Shown here piece by piece: positions 8,243 to 19,774 of a stretch of DNA of 64,000 bases. The notes below the pieces were generated by a model, which did no database searches, was not told where the DNA came from, and saw only the letters and a list, made by a program, of their open reading frames with translations. The position numbers and the translations under genes are program-made. Each line of letters starts with the position of its first letter. The stretch's first letter is position 1. The stretch comes from a bacterium (GTDB lineage Bacteria; Bacillota; Bacilli; Lactobacillales; Streptococcaceae): positions 248,001-312,000 of the forward strand of contig CAJNCI010000001.1 in the NCBI GenBank assembly GCA_905221215.1, given 5' to 3'.

Positions 8243-11200
8243 TTGATCGCACAACTAGATACAAAAACAGTCTATAGTTTTATGGAGAGCGTCATTTCGA
8301 TCGACAAGTATGTGAGAGCAGCTAAAGAATTCGGCTACACTCATTTGGCTATGATGGATATTGATAATCTTTACGGTGCTTTTGACTTTCTAGAGGTTAC
8401 AAAAAAATACGGCATTCATCCTTTGCTAGGGCTTGAAATGACTGTGTTTGTAGATAATAAGGAAGTGAATTTACGCTTTTTAGCTCTATCTAGTGTGGGC
8501 TATCAGCAGTTGATGAAGCTTTCAACAGCCAAGATGCAGGGGGAGAAAGATTGGTCAGTTTTATCTCAGTACCTAGAGGATATTGCGGTAATTGTGCCTT
8601 ATTTTGATGGATTGGAGTCATTAGAACTAGGCTGTGATTATTATATTGGTGTTTACCCAGAAACACTGGCAAGCGAATTTCATCATCCTATTTTGCCACT
8701 GTATCGGGTCAATGCTTTTGAAAGCAGGGATAGAGAAGTTCTGCAAGTATTAACAGCGATTAGAGAAAACCTACCGCTCAGAGAAGTTCCCTTGCGGTCA
8801 CGACAAGATGTCTTTATATCAGCAAGTTCTTTAGAAAAATTATTCCAAGAACGTTTTCCGCAAGCCTGGGACAATTTAGAAAAGCTTATTTCAGGTATTT
8901 CGTATGACTTGGATACTAGTCTGAAATTGCCTCGTTTTAACCCAGCGAGACCAGCCGTAGAAGAGTTGAGAGAGCGTGCTGAATTGGGGCTTGCTCAGAA
9001 GGGATTGTCTAGTAAAGAATATCAAGACCGTTTAAACCAAGAATTGGCTGTTATTCATGATATGGGCTTTGATGATTATTTCTTGGTTGTTTGGGATTTG
9101 CTGCGTTTCGGACGTTCGAATGGCTATTATATGGGAATGGGACGGGGTTCTGCAGTAGGCAGCTTGGTTTCCTATGCCTTGGACATCACAGGGATTGACC
9201 CAGTAGAGAAAAATCTCATTTTTGAACGTTTCCTCAATCATGAACGCTATACCATGCCTGATATTGATATCGATATTCCTGATATTTATCGTCCAGATTT
9301 TATCAGATATGTTGGCAATAAATATGGTAGTAAACATGCGGCTCAAATCGTTACCTTTTCTACCTTTGGAGCCAAGCAAGCTCTGCGAGATGTCTTAAAA
9401 CGCTTTGGTGTACCCGAGTATGAATTATCTGCAATTACCAAGAAAATCAGTTTTCGTGACAATCTCAAGTCGGCCTATGAGGGCAATCTCCAGTTTCGTC
9501 AGCAAATCAATAGTAAGTTAGAATACCAAAAAGCCTTTGAAATTGCCTGCAAGATTGAGGGCTATCCAAGACAAACCTCTGTCCATGCGGCTGGTGTTGT
9601 AATCAGTGACCAAGATTTGACTGACTACATTCCTCTAAAGCATGGTGATGAAATTCCACTGACTCAGTATGATGCTCATGGTGTTGAAGCAAGTGGGCTT
9701 TTGAAAATGGATTTTCTGGGACTACGAAATTTGACCTTTGTCCAGAAAATGCAAGAGTTGCTTGCTGAAACAGAAGATATTCACTTGAAAATTGAAGAAA
9801 TAGATTTGGAAGACAAAGAAACGCTGGCTTTATTTGCATCTGGCAATACAAAAGGTATCTTTCAATTTGAGCAACCTGGTGCCATTCGCTTGCTCAAGCG
9901 TGTGCAACCAGTCTGTTTTGAAGATGTCGTAGCGACTACTTCCTTAAATCGACCAGGAGCTAGTGATTATATCAATAATTTTGTGGCAAGAAAGCATGGG
10001 CAGGAAGAAGTAACGGTTCTGGATTCAGTGCTGGAGGATATTTTGGCTCCAACCTATGGCATTATGCTCTATCAGGAGCAGGTTATGCAAGTAGCCCAGC
10101 GTTTTGGCGGATTTAGTCTTGGGAAAGCCGATATTTTGCGTCGAGCTATGGGGAAAAAGGATGCCTCTGCCATGCATGAGATGAGGGCTTCCTTTATTCA
10201 GGGAGCATTAGAAGCTGGTCATACTGCGGAAAAGGCAGAACAGGTCTTTGATGTCATGGAGAAGTTTGCAGGTTATGGTTTTAACAGGTCACATGCCTAT
10301 GCCTACTCAGCCTTGGCCTTCCAGTTGGCTTATTTCAAAACGCATTATCCAGCCATCTTTTATCAGGTCATGTTAAATTCTGCCAACAGTGATTACTTAA
10401 TAGATGCACTTGAAGCAGGCTTTGAAGTGGCGCCTCTGTCCATCAACACCATTCCCTATCACGATAAAATTGCCAACAAGGCCATCTATCTAGGATTGAA
10501 ATCGATTAAAGGAGTCAGCAAGGATTTGGCACTTTGGATTATTGAAAATAGACCCTATTCTAACATTGAAGATTTTATAGCTAAGTTACCTGATAATTAT
10601 CTGAAACTTCCTCTGCTAGAACCTTTGGTAAAAGTTGGTCTTTTCGATTCATTTGAAAAAAATCGTCAAAAAGTATTCAATAATTTAGCTAATCTATTTG
10701 AATTTGTGAAAGAGTTAGGAAGCTTGTTTGGAGAGACCATTTATAGCTGGCAAGATTCGGAGGACTGGACGGAGCAAGAAAAATTCTATATGGAACAAGA
10801 GCTTTTAGGAATAGGTGTCAGCAAACACCCACTGCAAGCTATTGCAAGTAAGGCTATTTACCCGATTACCCCAATTGGGAATTTGTCAGAAAATAGCTAT
10901 GCTATTATCTTGGTTGAGGTTCAGAAGATAAAAGTAATTCGTACCAAAAAAGGTGAAAATATGGCTTTCTTACAGGTGGATGACAGTAAGAAAAAATTGG
11001 ATGTTACCCTCTTTTCAGATTTATATAGACAGGTTGGACAAGAAGTAAGAGAGGGAGCTTTCTACTATATCAAAGGGAAAGTCCAATCACGTGATGGCCG
11101 TCTGCAAATGATTGCACAAGAAATTAGAGAAGCAGTAGCTGAACGCTTTTGGATTCAGGTGAAAAATCATGACTCGGATCAAGAAATTTCACGTGTTTTA

Positions 11201-11344
11201 GACCAATATAAAGGCACGATCCCAGTCATCATCAGGTATGAAGAGGAACAGAAAACCATCGTTTCTCCCCATCATTTTGTAGCTAAATCCAATGAATTAG
11301 AAGCAAAATTGAATGAAATCGTTATGAAAACGATTTATCGCTAA
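8243..11344 (+). CDS. dnaE: DNA polymerase III subunit alpha (DnaE type)
   Basis: 1033 aa from a TTG start. This is the Gram-positive DnaE, which extends primers before hand-off to PolC and takes part in lagging-strand synthesis. An N-terminal PHP domain (about 1-200) precedes the polymerase core with PDIDIDIPD near residue 338 and KMDFLGL near 488, holding the catalytic aspartates. A helix-hairpin-helix region and a C-terminal OB fold (about 890-980) follow. The frame is open from a GTG at 8216, but that lies at or before the expected transcript start. The TTG follows GAGGAGAAG by 6 nt and gives the family N-terminus IAQLDTKTVYSF. pfkA follows with its own promoter. Confidence 0.95.
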   Translation: MIAQLDTKTVYSFMESVISIDKYVRAAKEFGYTHLAMMDIDNLYGAFDFLEVTKKYGIHPLLGLEMTVFVDNKEVNLRFLALSSVGYQQLMKLSTAKMQGEKDWSVLSQYLEDIAVIVPYFDGLESLELGCDYYIGVYPETLASEFHHPILPLYRVNAFESRDREVLQVLTAIRENLPLREVPLRSRQDVFISASSLEKLFQERFPQAWDNLEKLISGISYDLDTSLKLPRFNPARPAVEELRERAELGLAQKGLSSKEYQDRLNQELAVIHDMGFDDYFLVVWDLLRFGRSNGYYMGMGRGSAVGSLVSYALDITGIDPVEKNLIFERFLNHERYTMPDIDIDIPDIYRPDFIRYVGNKYGSKHAAQIVTFSTFGAKQALRDVLKRFGVPEYELSAITKKISFRDNLKSAYEGNLQFRQQINSKLEYQKAFEIACKIEGYPRQTSVHAAGVVISDQDLTDYIPLKHGDEIPLTQYDAHGVEASGLLKMDFLGLRNLTFVQKMQELLAETEDIHLKIEEIDLEDKETLALFASGNTKGIFQFEQPGAIRLLKRVQPVCFEDVVATTSLNRPGASDYINNFVARKHGQEEVTVLDSVLEDILAPTYGIMLYQEQVMQVAQRFGGFSLGKADILRRAMGKKDASAMHEMRASFIQGALEAGHTAEKAEQVFDVMEKFAGYGFNRSHAYAYSALAFQLAYFKTHYPAIFYQVMLNSANSDYLIDALEAGFEVAPLSINTIPYHDKIANKAIYLGLKSIKGVSKDLALWIIENRPYSNIEDFIAKLPDNYLKLPLLEPLVKVGLFDSFEKNRQKVFNNLANLFEFVKELGSLFGETIYSWQDSEDWTEQEKFYMEQELLGIGVSKHPLQAIASKAIYPITPIGNLSENSYAIILVEVQKIKVIRTKKGENMAFLQVDDSKKKLDVTLFSDLYRQVGQEVREGAFYYIKGKVQSRDGRLQMIAQEIREAVAERFWIQVKNHDSDQEISRVLDQYKGTIPVIIRYEEEQKTIVSPHHFVAKSNELEAKLNEIVMKTIYR

Positions 11345-11379
11345 AAATACGGAAAATAGAAGAATTTTAAAATCAAATG

Positions 11380-11388
11380 TGGTATAAT
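11380..11388 (+). promoter_or_regulatory. pfkA extended -10 promoter
   Basis: TGG followed by TATAAT at 11383-11388, about 38 bp before the pfkA ATG. It probably drives both pfkA and pyk. Confidence 0.7.
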
Positions 11389-11420
11389 CAATAAGAATGT
11401 TAAAAGAAAAAGGAGCATAA

Positions 11421-12434
<1,014 letters not shown>

Positions 12435-12492
12435 TTTACAATTTAGTTAATAAGACCAAAAAGGTCATATATATAAAGGAGTCACAAAAATC

Positions 12493-13998
12493 ATGAATAA
12501 ACGTGTAAAAATCGTTGCAACTTTGGGTCCTGCGGTAGAAATCCGTGGTGGTAAAAAATTTGGTGATGATGGATACTGGGGTGAAAAACTTGATGTTGAA
12601 GCTTCAGCTAAAAACATTGCTAAATTGATTGAAGCTGGCGCTAACACATTCCGTTTCAACTTCTCACACGGTGACCACCAAGAACAAGGTGAGCGTATGG
12701 CAACTGTTAAACTTGCTGAAAAACTTGCAGGTAAAAAGGTTGGTTTCCTTCTTGATACAAAAGGACCAGAAATCCGTACAGAATTGTTCGAAGGTGAAGC
12801 TAAAGAGTATTCATACAAAACTGGTGAGAAAATCCGTGTTGCAACTAAACAAGGAATCAAATCAACTCGTGAAGTGATTGCATTGAACGTTGCTGGTGCT
12901 CTTGATATCTATGATGATGTTGAAGTTGGTCGTCAAGTGTTGGTTGACGATGGTAAACTTGGTCTTCGTGTGGTTGCTAAAGATGATGCAACTCGTGAAT
13001 TTGAAGTTGAAGTTGAAAACGATGGTATCATTGCTAAACAAAAAGGTGTGAACATTCCTAACACTAAAATTCCTTTCCCAGCTCTTGCTGAACGCGATAA
13101 CGACGATATCCGTTTCGGTCTTGAACAAGGTATCAACTTCATCGCGATTTCATTCGTACGTACTGCAAAAGATGTGAACGAAGTTCGTGCAATCTGTGAA
13201 GAAACTGGAAATGGACACGTTCAATTGTTCGCTAAAATCGAAAACCAACAAGGTATCGATAACTTGGATGAAATCATCGAAGCTGCTGATGGTATCATGA
13301 TTGCTCGTGGTGACATGGGTATCGAAGTACCATTCGAAATGGTTCCAGTTTACCAAAAAATGATTATCACTAAAGTCAATGCTGCAGGTAAAGTTGTTAT
13401 CACTGCAACAAACATGCTTGAAACAATGACTGAAAAACCACGTGCAACTCGTTCAGAAGTATCAGACGTATTTAACGCTGTTATCGACGGAACTGACGCA
13501 ACAATGCTTTCAGGTGAGTCTGCAAACGGTAAATACCCACTTGAGTCAGTAACTACAATGGCTACAATCGATAAGAACGCTCAAACTCTTCTTAACGAAT
13601 ACGGACGTTTGAACTCAGATTCATTCGAACGTAACTCTAAGACAGAAGTAATGGCTTCAGCTGTTAAAGATGCTACTAACTCAATGGACATTAAATTGGT
13701 TGTAACTCTTACTAAGACAGGTCACACTGCACGTTTGATCTCTAAATACCGTCCAAATGCTGACATCTTGGCATTGACATTCGACGAATTGACAGAACGT
13801 GGATTGATGTTGAACTGGGGTGTTATCCCAATGTTGACAGATGCTCCATCATCAACTGACGATATGTTCGAAATTGCTGAACGTAAAGCAGTTGAAGCAG
13901 GTCTTGTACAATCTGGTGACGATATCGTTATCGTAGCTGGTGTACCACTTGGAGAAGCTGTTCGTACAAATACAATGCGTATCCGTACAGTACGTTAA
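12493..13998 (+). CDS. pyk: Pyruvate kinase
   Basis: 501 aa. Converts phosphoenolpyruvate and ADP to pyruvate and ATP. Motifs: RFNFSHGDH, DTKGPEIRT, AKIENQQG, and IMIARGDMGIEVP with the effector/Mg region, then TATNMLETM. Beta-barrel A/B domains and the C-terminal regulatory domain are complete. Codon bias is extreme, as for pfkA. It is second in the pfkA-pyk operon and followed by a strong terminator. In lactic acid bacteria the enzyme is activated by sugar phosphates, which links it to the PTS genes of this window. Confidence 0.97.
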   Translation: MNKRVKIVATLGPAVEIRGGKKFGDDGYWGEKLDVEASAKNIAKLIEAGANTFRFNFSHGDHQEQGERMATVKLAEKLAGKKVGFLLDTKGPEIRTELFEGEAKEYSYKTGEKIRVATKQGIKSTREVIALNVAGALDIYDDVEVGRQVLVDDGKLGLRVVAKDDATREFEVEVENDGIIAKQKGVNIPNTKIPFPALAERDNDDIRFGLEQGINFIAISFVRTAKDVNEVRAICEETGNGHVQLFAKIENQQGIDNLDEIIEAADGIMIARGDMGIEVPFEMVPVYQKMIITKVNAAGKVVITATNMLETMTEKPRATRSEVSDVFNAVIDGTDATMLSGESANGKYPLESVTTMATIDKNAQTLLNEYGRLNSDSFERNSKTEVMASAVKDATNSMDIKLVVTLTKTGHTARLISKYRPNADILALTFDELTERGLMLNWGVIPMLTDAPSSTDDMFEIAERKAVEAGLVQSGDDIVIVAGVPLGEAVRTNTMRIRTVR

Positions 13999-14005
13999 TT
14001 AAAAT

Positions 14006-14052
14006 AAAAAGCCTATCATATCAAGCCTTATAGCCTGTATGATGGGCTTTTT
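14006..14052 (+). terminator. pfkA-pyk terminator
   Basis: 15-bp stem (14006-14020 with 14038-14052, one T-G wobble) ending in a run of Ts, 8 bp after the pyk stop. Confidence 0.9.
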
Positions 14053-14071
14053 TGTATATAGGAAAAGTTTT

Positions 14072-14248
14072 CTACTTTTGATTTAATGTAACTGTAGCTA
14101 AAGAGTAAATCGTTGCTTGTTGCATACTTTTTGTGATGTGAGTATAAATCTGATTGGTCATCTTAGCGTCTCTATGACCTACACGCGACATGATGGTGTG
14201 AAGAGGAATATTGCTTTTTACAAGCAAACTAATAAGATATTGAGTGTA
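14072..14248 (-). pseudogene. Tyrosine recombinase (integrase) C-terminal relic
   Basis: The minus strand encodes about 58 residues that resemble the catalytic end of phage/ICE integrases: SLLVKSNIPLHTIMSRVGHR, then DAKMTNQIYTHITKSM. It has the VGH motif and the nucleophile tyrosine in IYTH; the HTH/R box just before is degraded to YTQYLIS. No start codon, N-terminal domain or att site is visible. Homology begins right after the ldh terminator. It is the residue of an element once integrated between pyk and ldh. Confidence 0.75.
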
Positions 14249-14257
14249 AATACAGAT

Positions 14258-14291
14258 AAAAACAACTCCCTGATGATTCAAGGAGTTGTCT
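14258..14291 (-). terminator. ldh terminator
   Basis: Inverted repeat 14262-14269 with 14282-14289 (ACAACTCC/GGAGTTGT), followed on the minus strand by Ts. It lies 10 bp downstream of the ldh stop. Confidence 0.8.
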
Positions 14292-14300
14292 ATAGCTAAA

Positions 14301-15329
<1,029 letters not shown>

Positions 15330-15337
15330 TTATTTTA

Positions 15338-15366
15338 ATTCTATCACTTTTAAAAAGCTTTGTCAC
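15338..15366 (-). promoter_or_regulatory. ldh promoter
   Basis: On the minus strand: GTGACA (15361-15366), a 17-bp spacer ending TGA, then TAGAAT (15338-15343). An extended -10 close to consensus. Confidence 0.75.
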
Positions 15367-15435
15367 GAATATGCCTTGGAGTTCTTGATGTAAACGTTTT
15401 AGCTAATTTGGATACCTGAAATATGGCGGACATTA

Positions 15436-15444
15436 TGGTATAAT
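15436..15444 (+). promoter_or_regulatory. gyrA extended -10 promoter
   Basis: TGG followed by TATAAT at 15439-15444, 38 bp before the chosen gyrA ATG. No clear -35. Confidence 0.65.
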
Positions 15445-15481
15445 ATTATTAATTACTAATAGTGAAATGAGGCATTTATTA

Positions 15482-17950
15482 ATGCAGGATAGAAATTTAG
15501 TGAATGTCAATCTGACAAAGGAGATGAAGACGAGCTTTATCGATTACGCCATGAGTGTTATCGTAGCGCGGGCTCTTCCTGATGTTCGAGATGGCTTGAA
15601 ACCTGTTCACCGTCGGATTCTCTATGGAATGAATGAATTGGGTGTTACTCCAGACAAACCCCATAAAAAATCTGCTCGTATTACAGGGGACGTCATGGGT
15701 AAATACCACCCACACGGGGATTCCTCTATCTATGAAGCAATGGTCCGTATGGCTCAATGGTGGAGCTACCGTTACATGCTTGTTGATGGACATGGAAACT
15801 TTGGTTCTATGGACGGGGACGGTGCTGCCGCCCAGCGTTATACTGAGGCACGTATGAGCAAGATTGCTCTGGAAATGCTTCGTGATATCAATAAAAATAC
15901 GGTTGATTTCGTCGATAACTATGATGCTAATGAGCGTGAACCCTTGGTCTTGCCAGCTCGTTTTCCTAACCTCTTGGTCAATGGAGCAACTGGTATTGCC
16001 GTTGGGATGGCGACCAATATTCCGCCTCACAACTTGGGAGAAACCATTGATGCAGTGAAGTTGGTCATGGACAATCCTGAAGTGACTACCAAGGACTTGA
16101 TGGAAGTCTTGCCTGGTCCAGATTTTCCAACAGGTGCCCTTGTCATGGGGAAATCAGGCATTCATAAGGCTTATGAAACAGGTAAAGGTTCTATTGTCCT
16201 TCGTTCTCGTACTGAAATTGAAGAAACTAAGACTGGCCGTGAGCGCATCGTTGTAACGGAATTTCCTTACATGGTTAATAAAACCAAGGTGCATGAGCAT
16301 ATTGTTCGTTTGGTTCAGGAAAAACGCATTGAGGGGATCACAGCGGTTCGTGATGAATCCAACCGTGAAGGTGTTCGTTTCGTGATTGAAGTCAAGCGCG
16401 ATGCCTCAGCCAATGTTATCCTTAACAATCTTTTCAAGATGACCCAGATGCAAACCAACTTTGGTTTTAATATGTTGGCGATTCAAAATGGTGTACCGAA
16501 GATTTTGTCTCTTCGCCAGATTTTGGACGCTTATATTGAACACCAAAAAGAAGTGGTTGTTCGTCGGACACGTTTTGATAAGGAAAAAGCGGAAGCGCGC
16601 GCTCACATCTTAGAAGGTCTCTTGATTGCGCTAGACCATATCGACGAAGTGATTCGTATCATCCGTGCTAGTGAAACAGACGCAGAAGCACAAGCTGAGT
16701 TGATGAGTAAGTTTAAGCTTTCTGAACGTCAAAGTCAGGCTATCCTAGATATGCGTCTCCGTCGTTTGACAGGTTTGGAACGCGATAAGATTCAGTCTGA
16801 GTATGATGATCTCTTGGCTCTGATTGCGGATTTGGCGGATATTCTGGCTAAGCCAGAACGTGTTTCTCAAATCATCAAAGACGAATTGGATGAAGTCAAG
16901 CGTAAGTTTGGCGACCAACGTCGTACAGAGTTGATGGTCGGTGAGGTCTTGAGTCTTGAAGATGAAGATTTGATTGAAGAATCGGATGTTTTAATTACGC
17001 TTTCTAACAAAGGCTACATTAAACGTCTGGACCAAGCTGAGTTTACTGCTCAAAAACGTGGTGGCCGCGGTGTTCAAGGGACAGGTGTTAAGGATGACGA
17101 TTTTGTTCGTGAGTTAGTGTCAACTAGCACCCATGATCACCTGCTCTTCTTCACAAATAAAGGACGTGTCTATCGCCTGAAAGGTTATGAAATTCCTGAG
17201 TATGGTCGGACGGCCAAAGGGCTACCAGTAGTCAATCTCTTGAAATTGGACGAAGGTGAAAGTATTCAGACTATTATCAATGTTGAGTCTGAACGCAGTG
17301 ATGATGCTTACCTCTTCTTCACAACCCGTCATGGTATTGTGAAACGAACCAGTGTCAAGGAATTTGCTAACATTCGCCAGAATGGTCTCAAGGCTTTGAA
17401 CCTCAAAGATGAAGATGAGTTGATTAATGTCTTGCTGACAGAAGAAGATACGGATATTATCATTGGTACCAAGTTTGGTTATGCAGTTCGATTCAATCAA
17501 TCAGCCGTTCGTGGGATGAGTCGTATCGCCACTGGTGTGAAAGGTGTTAATCTTCGTGACGGAGATACAGTTGTTGGAGCTAGTGTGATCACAGACCAGG
17601 ACGAGGTTCTTATCATTACTGAAAAAGGATATGGTAAGCGTACAGTCGCGACTGAATATCCAACAAAAGGTCGTGGTGGTAAAGGGATGAAGACGGCAAA
17701 TGTGGCTGAGAAAAATGGTCCTCTATCAGGTCTCTTGACTGTGAAAGGTGATGAAGACTTGATGATTATCACTGATACAGGTGTCATGATTCGAACCAAT
17801 GTTGCCAATATTTCACAAACAGGACGCTCAACTATGGGAGTTAAAGTAATGCGTCTGGATCAAGATGCTAAAATTGTGACCTTTACAACGGTTGCAGCGG
17901 CAGAAAAAGAAGAAGTTGGGACAGAAAACGAAACAGAAGGTGAAGCATAA
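15482..17950 (+). CDS. gyrA: DNA gyrase subunit A
   Basis: 822 aa. The breakage-reunion subunit of gyrase, which introduces negative supercoils with GyrB. The catalytic tyrosine is Tyr120 in [10 protein letters not shown]. The quinolone-determining region reads [14 protein letters not shown] with Ser81 and Glu85, the susceptible residues in pneumococcal numbering. Residue 114 is Gly (DGDGAAAQ), a variant seen in viridans streptococci. GyrA-box GGRGVQGT and the C-terminal beta-pinwheel are complete. Start at ATG 15482 ([10 protein letters not shown]) with GAGG about 10 nt before; an ATG at 15467 would add five residues. The stop overlaps the srtA start by one base. Confidence 0.97.
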   Translation: MQDRNLVNVNLTKEMKTSFIDYAMSVIVARALPDVRDGLKPVHRRILYGMNELGVTPDKPHKKSARITGDVMGKYHPHGDSSIYEAMVRMAQWWSYRYMLVDGHGNFGSMDGDGAAAQRYTEARMSKIALEMLRDINKNTVDFVDNYDANEREPLVLPARFPNLLVNGATGIAVGMATNIPPHNLGETIDAVKLVMDNPEVTTKDLMEVLPGPDFPTGALVMGKSGIHKAYETGKGSIVLRSRTEIEETKTGRERIVVTEFPYMVNKTKVHEHIVRLVQEKRIEGITAVRDESNREGVRFVIEVKRDASANVILNNLFKMTQMQTNFGFNMLAIQNGVPKILSLRQILDAYIEHQKEVVVRRTRFDKEKAEARAHILEGLLIALDHIDEVIRIIRASETDAEAQAELMSKFKLSERQSQAILDMRLRRLTGLERDKIQSEYDDLLALIADLADILAKPERVSQIIKDELDEVKRKFGDQRRTELMVGEVLSLEDEDLIEESDVLITLSNKGYIKRLDQAEFTAQKRGGRGVQGTGVKDDDFVRELVSTSTHDHLLFFTNKGRVYRLKGYEIPEYGRTAKGLPVVNLLKLDEGESIQTIINVESERSDDAYLFFTTRHGIVKRTSVKEFANIRQNGLKALNLKDEDELINVLLTEEDTDIIIGTKFGYAVRFNQSAVRGMSRIATGVKGVNLRDGDTVVGASVITDQDEVLIITEKGYGKRTVATEYPTKGRGGKGMKTANVAEKNGPLSGLLTVKGDEDLMIITDTGVMIRTNVANISQTGRSTMGVKVMRLDQDAKIVTFTTVAAAEKEEVGTENETEGEA

Positions 17951-18693
17951 TGTCTCAAAAAAATAATAAGAAGAAAAACAAACGAAAAAATCTGCTGACA
18001 AATATCCTAGCAGGATTTCTGATACTACTATCAATTGCTTTGATTTTTAATGCTAAAATTCGTGATATTTTCATAGTTTGGAATACTAATAAATACCAAG
18101 TCAGTCAGGTATCAAAAGAAAAAATAGAAGAAAATCAGGATACAGAAGGAAATTTTGATTTTGATTCTGTCAATGCTATCTCTTCGGAAGCTGTTCTAGC
18201 TTCTCAATGGGATGCTCAAAAATTACCAGTTATCGGCGGAATTGCAGTTCCTGAATTAGAAATGAATCTGCCAATTTTTAAAGGGCTTGATAATGTCAAT
18301 CTCTTCTATGGTGCTGGTACCATGAAACGCGATCAAGTGATGGGGAAAGGAAATTATAGTCTAGCTAGTCATCATATTTTTGGTGTCAATAATGCTAATA
18401 AAATGTTATTTTCTCCTTTGGATAACGCTAAAAATGGTATGAAGATTTATCTAACCGATAAAAATAAAGTTTATACTTATGAAATACGTGAAGTCAAACG
18501 GGTTACACCGGATCGTGTTGATGAAGTTGATGATAGAGATGGGGTCAATGAGATTACATTAGTAACCTGTGAAGACCTTGCTGCTACAGAACGTATTATT
18601 GTAAAAGGCGATTTGAAAGAAACAAAAGATTATTCACAAACATCTGATGAAATCCTAACAGCTTTCAATCAACCATATAAACAATTTTATTAA
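17950..18693 (+). CDS. srtA: Class A sortase SrtA
   Basis: 247 aa. A membrane transpeptidase that cleaves LPXTG-type signals between Thr and Gly and joins the protein to peptidoglycan. A basic N-terminus is followed by one membrane helix (about residues 15-34), then an extracellular sortase domain. Catalytic residues are visible: His141 (ASHHIFG), Cys207 (LVTCEDL) and Arg215 (TERIIV), the same numbering as remembered for pneumococcal SrtA. Its ATG overlaps the gyrA stop (TAATG), so it is translationally coupled. A strong terminator follows 5 bp after its stop. Confidence 0.96.
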   Translation: MSQKNNKKKNKRKNLLTNILAGFLILLSIALIFNAKIRDIFIVWNTNKYQVSQVSKEKIEENQDTEGNFDFDSVNAISSEAVLASQWDAQKLPVIGGIAVPELEMNLPIFKGLDNVNLFYGAGTMKRDQVMGKGNYSLASHHIFGVNNANKMLFSPLDNAKNGMKIYLTDKNKVYTYEIREVKRVTPDRVDEVDDRDGVNEITLVTCEDLAATERIIVKGDLKETKDYSQTSDEILTAFNQPYKQFY

Positions 18694-18697
18694 TACA

Positions 18698-18730
18698 AAT
18701 CAGTGAAATCCTGGATTTCACTGATTTTTT
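18698..18730 (+). terminator. gyrA-srtA terminator
   Basis: Perfect 12-bp stem (18698-18709 with 18715-18726), loop CCTGG, followed by Ts. Confidence 0.92.
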
Positions 18731-18793
18731 AAGATTTTCATAAAAATAAACTTTTATGAAATACAGAAAACGCTTCCTAAATTCAAGAGTTTG

Positions 18794-18802
18794 TGATATA
18801 AT
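18794..18802 (+). promoter_or_regulatory. Promoter of the FNT channel gene
   Basis: TGA-extended TATAAT at 18797-18802. Just upstream, AGAAAACGCTTCCT (about 18765-18778) resembles a CcpA cre site but deviates at the 5' edge, so catabolite control is only possible. Confidence 0.6.
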
Positions 18803-18832
18803 TATCAGGTAAAAAATTTTTAGGAGTTTATT

Positions 18833-19630
18833 ATGGTTTCTTCAGAATTTATCTCAAAGATTGAATTTGCTTGCAAGAAGAAAGAAAGTCTTTATAGCCA
18901 AAGCAAATTTAAGTATGCAATTCGTTCTATGTTCGCAGGTGCTTTTTTAACCTTCAGTACAGCTGCTGGTGCAGTTGGGGCTGACTTGATTAATAAAATT
19001 GCGCCAGGTAGTGGACGTTTCCTCTTCCCATTTGTCTTTGCTTGGGGCTTGGCCTACATTGTTTTCTTGAATGCCGAATTGGTAACATCAAACATGATGT
19101 TTTTGACTGCTGGTAGTTTCTTGAAAAAAATCTCTTGGAGAAAAACAGCAGAGATTTTACTATACTGTACCTTGTTCAACCTTATCGGAGCCTTGATAGC
19201 AGGTTGGGGCTTCGCTCACTCGGCAGCCTATGCAAATCTGACTCACGATAGCTTTATTTCAGGGGTTGTTGAGATGAAGTTAGGCCGTTCAAATGAGCTA
19301 GTCTTACTTGAAGGTATTTTAGCCAATATCTTTGTAAACATTGCCATTCTTTCATTTGTTTTGGTCAAAGATGGTGGTGCCAAACTTTGGCTTGTGTTGT
19401 CAGCAATTTACATGTTTGTATTCTTAACAAATGAGCACATTGCGGCGAACTTTGCTTCTTTCGCGATTGTGAAATTCAGTGTTGCTGCTGATTCAATTGC
19501 TAACTTCGGTGTTGGAAATATGCTTCGTCACTGGGGAGTAACCTTCATCGGAAACTTTATCGGAGGAGGCCTCTTGATGGGTCTTCCATATGCCTTCCTC
19601 AATAAAAACGAAGATACTTATGTAGATTAA
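18833..19630 (+). CDS. Formate/nitrite transporter (FNT) family channel
   Basis: 265 aa, about six membrane helices. FNT-type features are the N-terminal RSMFAGAFLTFSTAAGA helix, LVTSNMMFLTAGSF near 80-95, and the second half with FLTNEHIAANFASF. FNT channels move small monocarboxylates (formate, nitrite, lactate, hydrosulfide) with protons. In a homolactic streptococcus formate or lactate export is the likely role, but the substrate cannot be read from sequence. Single gene between its own promoter and terminator. Confidence 0.88.
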   Translation: MVSSEFISKIEFACKKKESLYSQSKFKYAIRSMFAGAFLTFSTAAGAVGADLINKIAPGSGRFLFPFVFAWGLAYIVFLNAELVTSNMMFLTAGSFLKKISWRKTAEILLYCTLFNLIGALIAGWGFAHSAAYANLTHDSFISGVVEMKLGRSNELVLLEGILANIFVNIAILSFVLVKDGGAKLWLVLSAIYMFVFLTNEHIAANFASFAIVKFSVAADSIANFGVGNMLRHWGVTFIGNFIGGGLLMGLPYAFLNKNEDTYVD

Positions 19631-19637
19631 GAAAATG

Positions 19638-19661
19638 AGCACGATTGATTCGTGCTTTTTT
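19638..19661 (+). terminator. Terminator after FNT gene
   Basis: AGCACGA/TCGTGCT stem (19638-19644 with 19650-19656) followed by six Ts. Confidence 0.9.
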
Positions 19662-19713
19662 GTTTTGTAAGAAGTAATAGTCGCTCCTTATATCAAAATA
19701 TAGAAAAGAGGTA

Positions 19714-19743
19714 TTAGTCAAGATAGGTCGATAGTGCTACAAT
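19714..19743 (+). promoter_or_regulatory. Promoter of the O-acetylhomoserine sulfhydrylase gene
   Basis: TTAGTC at 19714-19719, an 18-bp spacer ending TGC, and TACAAT at 19738-19743. The -35 is poor; the extended -10 carries the call. Confidence 0.55.
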
Positions 19744-19774
19744 ATCCTTAATCAAACTATTTGGAGGTCTCCTT

